DNA from: Candidatus Cloacimonadota bacterium
Lineage (GTDB): Bacteria > Cloacimonadota > Cloacimonadia > Cloacimonadales > TCS61
DNA: 5,196 bases
Reading direction: 5' to 3'
Assembly (NCBI GenBank): GCA_030592835.1
Contig: JAUVIJ010000144.1
Coordinates: 1 to 5,196, forward strand
The translations under genes were made by a program, and so were the position numbers. This document shows positions 1 through 5,196 of this stretch, piece after piece. A model generated the notes under the pieces. It ran no database searches, was not told where the DNA came from, and worked only from the letters and a program-made list of their open reading frames with translations. Within the stretch, counting starts at the first letter, position 1. Each line of letters starts with the position of its first letter.

Positions 1-492
1 ACCATCACCGAAAAGGACACAGGTGTTTCGATCTTTCCAATTAGTGATCTTGGTTAATACCTCCACACCCACAATCAGAACATTATGAGCGATATCATTT
101 TCAATATATTGTTTTGCAATATTGGCAGCATAAACCCAACCGGAGCAACCTGCAGAAATATCAAAAGCCGGGAAATTTTTCACACCCAGCAAATTCTGAA
201 GAATACAGGCGGTAGAAGGGAAAGCATGATCATTAGAAATACAGCCAACTATGATCATATCAAGATCCTTTGCTCTCAGGTTTGCAGCTTCGAGTGCTTT
301 AAGGGTAGCATTATAGGCCAGATCGGAAGCAGCTTGATCTTCAGATGCAAGATGCCGTTCAAACATTCCTGTTCTGGTTCGAATCCATTCGTCTGATGTT
401 TCCACTATTTTTTCAAGATCATAATTGTTCAATATTTTATCCGGTACATACATTCCGGTGCCGGCAATCTTTGCACTATATTTGGTAATCAT
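1..492 (-). CDS. fabH: Beta-ketoacyl-ACP synthase III (FabH), N-terminal part, cut by the left edge
   Basis: FabH condenses acetyl-CoA (or another acyl-CoA primer) with malonyl-ACP to start type II fatty acid synthesis in the cytoplasm. Exactly 164 codons are visible, about half of the usual 310-330 residues. Family hallmarks seen are the SDEWIRTRTG motif near residues 33-42, the nucleophile Cys116 in DISAGCSGW, and FGDG at 161-164, where the window ends. The catalytic His and Asn fall outside the window. The ATG at 492 is supported by a GAGAGGA Shine-Dalgarno seven bases upstream and by family-typical N-terminal sequence (GTGMYVPD). It shares one base with the plsX stop (TAATG), so translation is probably coupled to plsX. 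The residue after CSG is Trp, where Phe is more usual; this may affect primer binding but is not diagnostic. Family assignment is firm; primer specificity cannot be read from this part. Confidence 0.96.
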   Translation of the reverse strand, partial: MITKYSAKIAGTGMYVPDKILNNYDLEKIVETSDEWIRTRTGMFERHLASEDQAASDLAYNATLKALEAANLRAKDLDMIIVGCISNDHAFPSTACILQNLLGVKNFPAFDISAGCSGWVYAANIAKQYIENDIAHNVLIVGVEVLTKITNWKDRNTCVLFGDG

Positions 493-1490
493 TATACCAT
501 CCTCTCAAATGCTTCTCTAGAATGCTTTATAAATCCGGATCTGGCAATTTTGGCTGCGACTTTGATAGCATTTTTAATAGCTTTCGTATTTGCTCTTCCA
601 TGAGATATTACAGTGATACCATTCACGCCAACTAGTAAAGCACCTCCGTATTCTGCATGATCCATTTTCTTCTTCAAATAAGTATATACGGGGAAAGATA
701 GTAGTGCACCGATTTTCGCTATCCAATCCTGCCTGATCTGTTCTTTCATCATATCAAATATGGCGATTGCTACACCTTCAACGGTTTTCAGCATTACGTT
801 TCCGACAAAACCGTCGCACACAACTACATCAGCTATACCCTGTAAAAGATCTTTGCCTTCAATGTTTCCAATAAAATTGATGTATTTAGAATCTTTCAAT
901 TTTGAATAGGCCTTCTTGACCAGTTCATTTCCCTTACCGCTTTCCTCACCTATGTTCAAAAGAGCAACTTCAGGGTTATCTAACTGGAAAAAGAACCGGG
1001 AGTAAAGAGTGCCTAAAATAGCGAATTGTTCAAGATGTTCCGGTGAGCAGTCCACATTTGCTCCTACATCCAGGATAATTTCCGGTCTTTTCTGGGTAGG
1101 AAAGGGAATAGCAAGTGCTGGTCTTAAAACGTTCTTGATCCTGCCGTATGTTAGTAAAGAGGCCGCCATTACAGCACCTGTATTACCAGCACTGACGACA
1201 CCATCGACTTCATCAGCTTTGTGTGCTTGAATAGCTTTGACTAAAGATGAATCCTTTTTCTTCTTGATGATCGATACTGGATTGTCATCCATACTGATCA
1301 CTTCACTGGCTGGTAATATCCTGATTCTGTTCCTATCATAATAGTATTTTTCCAGTTGTTTACTTAGAATTTTTTCTTTACCAACAAGAAGAATCTCATC
1401 ACAAAGCTCTTCTTTAATTGCAAGAATTGCACCTTCCACTTCCGGGAAAGGTGCATTATCACTGCCAAAGGCGTCTAAAGCTATGCGCAT
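492..1490 (-). CDS. plsX: Phosphate acyltransferase PlsX
   Basis: PlsX converts acyl-ACP plus phosphate to acyl-phosphate, the acyl donor used by PlsY for the first step of phospholipid synthesis; it is a peripheral membrane enzyme. The 332 residues match the usual full length. Visible hallmarks, in order, are the N-terminal DAFGSDNAP (residues 6-14, more often DAMGGDNAP), VVSAGNTGAVMAASL near 97-111, LDVGANVDCSPEHLEQFA near 140-157, a GNIEGKDLL segment followed by ADVVVCDGFVGNVMLKTVEG, and the C-terminal GGALLVGVNG and SHGRAN motifs. The ATG at 1490 directly abuts the rpmF stop, with only a weak AAAGAG ribosome site in the end of rpmF, so translation probably follows from rpmF by reinitiation. 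Its last codons (ERMV) carry the Shine-Dalgarno of fabH. No missing domain or frameshift was seen. Confidence 0.98.
   Translation of the reverse strand: MRIALDAFGSDNAPFPEVEGAILAIKEELCDEILLVGKEKILSKQLEKYYYDRNRIRILPASEVISMDDNPVSIIKKKKDSSLVKAIQAHKADEVDGVVSAGNTGAVMAASLLTYGRIKNVLRPALAIPFPTQKRPEIILDVGANVDCSPEHLEQFAILGTLYSRFFFQLDNPEVALLNIGEESGKGNELVKKAYSKLKDSKYINFIGNIEGKDLLQGIADVVVCDGFVGNVMLKTVEGVAIAIFDMMKEQIRQDWIAKIGALLSFPVYTYLKKKMDHAEYGGALLVGVNGITVISHGRANTKAIKNAIKVAAKIARSGFIKHSREAFERMV
500..509 (-). promoter_or_regulatory. Ribosome binding site of fabH inside the end of plsX
   Basis: GAGAGGA lies seven bases before the fabH ATG at 492 and is encoded by the Glu-Arg-Met codons near the plsX C-terminus. 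It fixes the fabH start even though that start overlaps the plsX stop. The arrangement and spacing are almost the same as at the start of the lipoprotein gene near 4676. Confidence 0.75.
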
Positions 1491-1670
1491 TTACTCTTTG
1501 TTTTCTATAATCTGTTTTCCGTTATAAAAACCACATTTGGGACAGATATTGTGGGGTCGACAGGTCTCTCCACAATTAGAACAGGATGTTAAAGCAGGAG
1601 CTACTGCTTTATAATGAGTTCTGCGTTTGTCCCGCCGGGACTTGGATACCTTTCTTTTCGGTACAGCCAT
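1491..1670 (-). CDS. rpmF: 50S ribosomal protein L32 (zinc-binding form)
   Basis: L32 is a small protein of the large ribosomal subunit. I translated the reading frame by hand: 59 residues, beginning MAVPKRKVSKSRRDKRR, which is the characteristic basic L32 N-terminus. The second half has two CxxC pairs, Cys30/Cys33 and Cys43/Cys46, as in zinc-ribbon L32 proteins, plus an extra Cys37. Length is normal for the family (about 55-65). The ATG at 1670 is preceded by a strong AAGGAG with five-base spacing. The stop codon is immediately followed by the plsX ATG, so rpmF leads the conserved rpmF-plsX-fabH block. The zinc-binding form suggests sensitivity to zinc supply in principle, but no second, Cys-less L32 copy can be seen in this window. 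Confidence 0.97.
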   Translation of the reverse strand: MAVPKRKVSKSRRDKRRTHYKAVAPALTSCSNCGETCRPHNICPKCGFYNGKQIIENKE

Positions 1671-1675
1671 TACAA

Positions 1676-1681
1676 CTCCTT
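1676..1681 (-). promoter_or_regulatory. Strong Shine-Dalgarno of rpmF
   Basis: AAGGAG on the minus strand, followed by TTGTA and then the rpmF ATG at 1670. It is the best match to the anti-Shine-Dalgarno in the window, fitting a highly expressed ribosomal protein gene that starts a transcription unit. It also confirms the rpmF start. Confidence 0.85.
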
Positions 1682-1720
1682 TATTTTATGTAACTTATTT
1701 TAATATAATGAATTACGACA

Positions 1721-1790
1721 TATTAAAATATAGAAAGCCCACATTATTTTTCAGAATCTATGTGTCAAGATTTTTGGCTGTATTAAAATA
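1721..1790. repeat. Two copies of TATTAAAATA, 60 bases apart
   Basis: The 10-mer occurs at 1721-1730 and 1781-1790. With one more base each side, each copy forms a small inverted repeat: ATATT-AA-AATAT and GTATT-AA-AATAC. The spacing is close to six helical turns. They could be paired operator half-sites or simply chance in AT-rich DNA. The pairing is too weak to act as a terminator. Confidence 0.35.
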
Positions 1791-1793
1791 CTG

Positions 1794-3116
1794 CTATTTT
1801 ACAGGGTTAAGGATTTTCAGTATTAATTCCTGTTTTTCAGTTTTAGATTTTGAGATCCTGATTGAATTTTGAATTTTGCAAACTGCTTTTTGACCTGCTT
1901 CGGGATCGTTACAGTATACCTTTCCGACAACCGAATTGGATTCCAGAAAATCACCTATTTTGTAGGGAAGCCAAGCTCCGGCAGCAGCATCTATTTCAGA
2001 GTCTAATGTTCTCCTGCCAGCTTGTATATCAATTAGAGAATATCCTATTTTCTGGTTGTCGATTTCATTGATCCAGCCTGATTCGGGTGTGATAATATCA
2101 AATTCATACTTAGCTTTCAGCAGGAGATCCGGATTGTCACATATACGGGGATTCCCATGTTGAGCGGAAATAAGAGCCCGAAATTTATCAAGGGCTGAAC
2201 CGTCTTTTAGAACCTTATCAATTTTGCTTTCAGCTTCTTCTACTGTGTTAGAAACCCCGGAAAGAATCAACATCTCTCTTGCCAGGGTCCTGGTCAATAA
2301 ATCGATGTCCCGAACATTTTTACCCTGGAGATAAGCGACACATTCCCGTATTTCAAGTGCATTTCCAACATATTCTCCGAGGGGAGAATTCATGTTACTG
2401 TAAACAATAGCCACCTTTTGCCCTAATCCTTCACCCACTCTAATTAAATATGAGCCCAATTCCTCGGCTGATTTCATGTTTTTGATAAAGGCACCGGAAC
2501 CAACTTTAAGATCTATGACCAGATTATCAGCCCCTTCGACGATCTTCTTACTCATAATACTTGCAGTAATAAGGGGTAGGCTGTCAACTGTGCCGGTAAC
2601 GTCTCTCAGAGCATAAGTTTTTCTATCGACTGGTACAAGGTCATCCGATTGACTGATGATAGCAAAGCCAATATTTTCTACCTGTTCCTTGAATTGTTGT
2701 TCAGACAGGTTTGTTTGAAAACCGGGGATAGATTCCAGTTTGTCCAGTGTACCACCCGTGTGACCCAATCCTCTTCCGGAGATCATGGGGACCATTCCCC
2801 CACAGGCAGCTATAATTGGTGCTAGGACGATACTGATCTTATCGCCAACACCACCTGTTGAATGTTTATCGACCGTTCTGAACCGGGTGGGAAAAGAGAT
2901 TCGTTTTCCGGAATTTATATAGATCTTTGTAAGATCGATTATCTCTTCCATTTCCATTCCCTGAAAGTAAACAGACATCAGAAAGGCAGCCATCTGATAA
3001 TCAGGAAGTTCACCTTCAGTAAAAGCAAGGAAAATGTGTTCGAGTTCCTTCTGCTTAAGTGATCCGCCATTTCTTTTTTTGATGATCAATTCTACAGGGT
3101 TATATCTATTATTCAT
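1794..3116 (-). CDS. deoA: Thymidine phosphorylase / pyrimidine-nucleoside phosphorylase
   Basis: The enzyme splits thymidine (and, in the Pdp subtype, also uridine) with phosphate into the free base and (deoxy)ribose-1-phosphate, in cytoplasmic nucleoside salvage. At 440 residues it is full length, with an N-terminal helical domain (about 5-68), the central phosphoribosyltransferase-like domain (about 75-305) and a C-terminal PYNP domain (about 345-418). The phosphate-binding stretch DKHSTGGVGDK is at 83-93, and the family signature from Ser113 (SGRGLGHTGGTLDKLE) is intact. Lys84, Ser86, Ser95, Ser113 and Thr123, and the base-binding Arg171, Ser186 and Lys190, all sit at the positions I recall for E. 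coli DeoA, so activity is expected. The ATG lies six bases after the lipoprotein stop; only a weak GGTGG ribosome site is visible, so translation is probably coupled. DeoA and Pdp cannot be told apart safely by eye. Confidence 0.95.
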   Translation of the reverse strand: MNNRYNPVELIIKKRNGGSLKQKELEHIFLAFTEGELPDYQMAAFLMSVYFQGMEMEEIIDLTKIYINSGKRISFPTRFRTVDKHSTGGVGDKISIVLAPIIAACGGMVPMISGRGLGHTGGTLDKLESIPGFQTNLSEQQFKEQVENIGFAIISQSDDLVPVDRKTYALRDVTGTVDSLPLITASIMSKKIVEGADNLVIDLKVGSGAFIKNMKSAEELGSYLIRVGEGLGQKVAIVYSNMNSPLGEYVGNALEIRECVAYLQGKNVRDIDLLTRTLAREMLILSGVSNTVEEAESKIDKVLKDGSALDKFRALISAQHGNPRICDNPDLLLKAKYEFDIITPESGWINEIDNQKIGYSLIDIQAGRRTLDSEIDAAAGAWLPYKIGDFLESNSVVGKVYCNDPEAGQKAVCKIQNSIRISKSKTEKQELILKILNPVK

Positions 3117-3122
3117 TTGGGG

Positions 3123-4676
3123 TTACCACCAGATCTGAACACCATTTTCATAAGTAAAGATCCTCTCATCCTTACGGGAATCCTTCTGTACCAGCCAGTA
3201 AAGATGACCGATTGGCATATCTTCGAACAACAGGGGCTGATCATCAGCTATCAAACACCCTTGTGTTTTCCATTCTTCATCCCAATAAAACAATTCATAT
3301 TGTTTTCCTGTTTCCAGAAAAGAGATCTCCTTGTTTTCAGTTGCCTGTTTAAAGACTTTTTTTGTTACCGAGATCAACTCCAAATTAATTCTGTTATCAT
3401 CACCATTGAGATAATACAGATCACCATTTTTTTCCAGTATGAATGGATCACCCGCAGGGACAAGATCTTTCTTAATATAAAAAGTTGGGAGATAACATAT
3501 ATCCACACCCATATCGGTAAATAATGCTGATTGATCCTCCTCGATATGAGCCCAGTGAATAGCTTTCCATTTACCATCATTGAAAACGGACAGGTAAATA
3601 AATCTAATACTGTCAGGTACTGGATTTTCAAGATTGATTTGTACATCATTGGTCACTGTATAATATTCAGTGACATCGTTATAATTTTTTCCGCTCAGCC
3701 AGGGTGGTACTTTCTCTTTTTCCTTTAACAGAAATGCCAGATTATTTTTTTGCAGGGTAAAGGTTTTTCTATAAGCCTTTGCCATTCTGTGGCGCAGATT
3801 ATATTCTCCGGGATTAGCTTCTGATCCCATAAAGGGAATCGCTTTGCCATCGGGAAGCAGAATAGAATTCCAAGCGTGATTGTTCCCAGTATCAGCCCAA
3901 TGTGGTGTATAATCACTGGTAATTGGTAAGCCATTGGCTCTCAGAGCATAAATAGCGAAATTTGTCATGTCTTCACATCGACCTAACCCGTTAGTAATCA
4001 TTTCGGTAAGACCCTGGTCGGTTGGATGACAGTAGAATCTGGGATCGAATCCGATCAGGCTTTTGATGTCTTCATTGATATAATTAGATACCGAAACAGG
4101 ATCATGAGGATCATCAACCATATCCGCTAAATCTTTATACCTTTCCAGAAAATAAGGTCGCCAGGATTCCAAAGGTTCATTACTACCCCGATAGGGAAGA
4201 ATATATTCTTTGAAGATATTGTATGAATAACTTCTGGACCAAGGTTTATTCTTCCAGGCTTCGAAAGCTAGTTCAATGTTTTCGATCAGTAGATCTGAAG
4301 AAATTTCTTCCAGGTCGGGATATTTTTCTTTCAGTTTCCAATGAAGTTCTCCTTTATCAGATTCCATACTATCTATAGCTGAGATCATCTCCTGATAATT
4401 ATTATAAGCAAGAACATCCAGATTAATCTCGACATCATTAGAATCGTACCAGGCGATTTCAGCATAGGAATGGGGATCCATATTTTCAATGAGATAGTAA
4501 AGAGCATCTAATTGTAAACTGTCTCCCTTATTCTGAAAATATATTATTGTTTTTTTTATCTCGGTTTTATTTTTTCCTGCCTGCTTCAAAGCATTTTTTA
4601 CAGGTTCGGGATATTGTACTCTTGTACAGGATAACAACAATATTAATGCTACAACTGATAAGAAAATCCTTCTCAT
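3123..4676 (-). CDS. Transglutaminase-like domain lipoprotein, substrate unknown
   Basis: This is a 517-residue exported protein. Residues 1-17 form a lipoprotein signal: a short basic start, a hydrophobic run and the lipobox LLSC with Cys17 as the lipidated residue. Thr18 follows, so there is no Asp retention signal of the E. coli type. Residues about 30-200 are mainly helical with no recognised motif. A transglutaminase/protease-like core spans about 200-290: the putative nucleophile Cys234 in GLGRCEDMTNF, then HW at 259-260, and the putative catalytic His267 in NNHAWNSI. The third, acidic residue is not obvious; Asp276 and Glu286 are candidates. Residues about 340-517 look beta-rich and end in GVQIWW. 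The overall plan resembles uncharacterised Bacteroidetes-type lipoproteins. The activity could be hydrolysis or crosslinking of peptide or glycan substrates in the envelope; no substrate can be named. The gene starts inside the aroE stop (ATGA) with a good Shine-Dalgarno. Confidence 0.85.
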   Translation of the reverse strand: MRRIFLSVVALILLLSCTRVQYPEPVKNALKQAGKNKTEIKKTIIYFQNKGDSLQLDALYYLIENMDPHSYAEIAWYDSNDVEINLDVLAYNNYQEMISAIDSMESDKGELHWKLKEKYPDLEEISSDLLIENIELAFEAWKNKPWSRSYSYNIFKEYILPYRGSNEPLESWRPYFLERYKDLADMVDDPHDPVSVSNYINEDIKSLIGFDPRFYCHPTDQGLTEMITNGLGRCEDMTNFAIYALRANGLPITSDYTPHWADTGNNHAWNSILLPDGKAIPFMGSEANPGEYNLRHRMAKAYRKTFTLQKNNLAFLLKEKEKVPPWLSGKNYNDVTEYYTVTNDVQINLENPVPDSIRFIYLSVFNDGKWKAIHWAHIEEDQSALFTDMGVDICYLPTFYIKKDLVPAGDPFILEKNGDLYYLNGDDNRINLELISVTKKVFKQATENKEISFLETGKQYELFYWDEEWKTQGCLIADDQPLLFEDMPIGHLYWLVQKDSRKDERIFTYENGVQIWW

Positions 4677-5196
4677 TTTTCCATCCTTTCAAGACTATCC
4701 ATAAAAACCTTCTTCTGAGCTTCAGCCTGCCATTTCCAGAAAGAGTGACCATCCACAAAAGGGATATTATTTTGTTCGCAGACTGTAATGAAGGGAGTTT
4801 TTTTTGATGTGTAAGGTAAGTCAATTATTTTTACTGGTAGTTTGAGATTAAGTTCCTTGAAGATGTTCTCACCTTGAACACCGAGAGGCGTACAATTGAT
4901 AATAACATCAAAAATCATTTTGTCCGGTTGAGTACAGATCTTTATCCAGGGGAATCTTTTTATCAGGTTTCTTATATTTCCCGGAGTACGGCACCATATG
5001 TGGAGATTTGGAGTCTTAATAATTAGCTTTATCACTGTTTGTGCCATAGAACCACATCCGAGGATCAAGATTTTCTCTGTGTCTTTGATCTTGAGAAAAC
5101 GGATCGACTTCTGGAAAGCTATCTTATCTGTGAGATAAGTTCTACCTGTTTCAGGAATAAATGTGTTTATTACAGTTGATTCGGAATGGCACAGAC
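4673..5196 (-). CDS. aroE: Shikimate dehydrogenase-like protein (AroE family), C-terminal part, cut by the right edge
   Basis: AroE reduces 3-dehydroshikimate to shikimate with NADPH in the chorismate pathway. The frame is open to the window edge, giving 173 visible residues (numbered here from the edge). Seen are the INT motif (9-11), YLTDKIAF (20-27) where the family usually has NTDGxGF, the dinucleotide-binding turn GCGSMA (46-51), CRT (68-70, counterpart of NRT), DVIINCTPLG (96-105), and DLPYTSKKTPF (125-135). A closing GHSFWKWQA (149-157) keeps the conserved Gln156. The Asn, Asp, Tyr and Gln that line the shikimate site thus look present, but the flanking NTDG and GxGML positions have diverged. 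The catalytic Lys lies outside the window. A fused dehydroquinase (AroD) domain upstream or a changed substrate (quinate-type or other) cannot be excluded. The stop overlaps the lipoprotein start (ATGA). Confidence 0.85.
   Translation of the reverse strand, partial: LCHSESTVINTFIPETGRTYLTDKIAFQKSIRFLKIKDTEKILILGCGSMAQTVIKLIIKTPNLHIWCRTPGNIRNLIKRFPWIKICTQPDKMIFDVIINCTPLGVQGENIFKELNLKLPVKIIDLPYTSKKTPFITVCEQNNIPFVDGHSFWKWQAEAQKKVFMDSLERMEK
4681..4690 (-). promoter_or_regulatory. Ribosome binding site of the lipoprotein gene inside the end of aroE
   Basis: GAAAGGATGG includes AAAGGA seven bases before the ATG at 4676. It is encoded by the Glu-Arg-Met codons near the AroE C-terminus. It supports the ATG at 4676 as the start, in agreement with the signal peptide that begins there. 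Confidence 0.75.

Larger units (their letters stand above)
1671..1793 (-). promoter_or_regulatory. AT-rich intergenic region, probable promoter/leader of rpmF-plsX-fabH
   Basis: This is the only real gap between genes. It is strongly AT-rich and lies directly upstream of rpmF. On the minus strand there is a perfect TTGACA (1768-1763), with the loose hexamer TAATGT (1746-1741) after a 16-base spacer. TATATT hexamers also occur at 1732-1727 and 1707-1702 but have no convincing -35 partner. Two copies of TATTAAAATA (1721-1730, 1781-1790) are present. No GC-rich stem with a T tract follows deoA, so no intrinsic terminator is called and read-through from deoA is possible. The promoter role rests mainly on position and the -35 match; the exact start site is uncertain. 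Confidence 0.45.

Noticed and set aside
85..396. Plus-strand open frame of 103 residues
   Set aside because: It lies entirely antisense to fabH, has no recognisable family sequence, and is best explained as a shadow of the coding strand.
1704..1709. TATAAT on the plus strand
   Set aside because: There is no gene downstream on the plus strand and no paired -35; the hexamer is expected by chance in such AT-rich sequence.
1779..1794. Possible intrinsic terminator after deoA (CAG-TATT-TT-AATA-CAG)
   Set aside because: The stem is about five AT-rich pairs with a mismatch and no T tract follows it, so it is too weak to call.
1627..1872. Plus-strand open frame of 81 residues across the rpmF-deoA gap
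   Set aside because: It covers the antisense of the rpmF 5' end, the AT-rich gap and the end of deoA. The product is low-complexity hydrophobic with no motif, and rpmF with its strong ribosome site explains the region.
3117..3524. Plus-strand open frame of 135 residues
   Set aside because: It is antisense to the lipoprotein gene, whose frame has a signal peptide, domain motifs and fitting junctions on both sides. The plus-strand product has no family resemblance.
4567..4824. Minus-strand open frame of 85 residues in another frame at the aroE-lipoprotein junction
   Set aside because: It overlaps two better-supported genes in a different frame and shows no motif. I considered a frameshifted extension but both real frames are intact.
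4673..5068. Short AroE product starting at a TTG codon at 5068
   Set aside because: The frame stays open upstream to the window edge and encodes the INT and TD motifs of AroE before this point, so the TTG is an internal Leu codon.

Overview
The window is a compact, AT-rich bacterial segment in which every supportable gene lies on the minus strand. Read in the direction of transcription, from high to low coordinates, the order is: the 3' part of a shikimate dehydrogenase-like gene (aroE family), a transglutaminase-like lipoprotein, a thymidine/pyrimidine-nucleoside phosphorylase (deoA/pdp), a 123-base intergenic gap, then rpmF (ribosomal protein L32), plsX, and the 5' part of fabH, which runs off the left edge.

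The genes form two tightly packed blocks. In the upstream block (5196-1794) aroE and the lipoprotein gene overlap as ATGA, and six bases separate the lipoprotein gene from deoA. In the downstream block (1670-1), the rpmF stop directly abuts the plsX start, and the plsX stop shares one base with the fabH start (TAATG). rpmF-plsX-fabH is a widely conserved bacterial cluster. It links translation to membrane lipid synthesis: PlsX makes acyl-phosphate for phospholipid synthesis and FabH starts new fatty acid chains. The upstream block mixes functions (aromatic amino acid biosynthesis, an exported protein of unknown substrate, nucleoside salvage), so it is probably co-transcribed for compactness rather than being one pathway.

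The only non-coding stretch is 1671-1793. It is very AT-rich, has a perfect TTGACA with a poor -10 partner, and carries a repeated 10-mer TATTAAAATA 60 bases apart. It probably holds the promoter or leader of the rpmF-plsX-fabH block. No RNA gene, mobile element or CRISPR array was seen.

Organism: a Gram-negative-type bacterium is suggested by the lipoprotein, whose architecture (lipobox, helical N-terminal part, transglutaminase core, beta-rich C-terminal part) resembles proteins I associate with Bacteroidetes and related FCB-group phyla. Low GC and tight packing would fit, for example, Cloacimonadota-like lineages, but that placement is a guess. No wholly new system is evident. The points most worth a second look are the eroded NTDG motif in the AroE-like protein and the unassigned transglutaminase-like lipoprotein.
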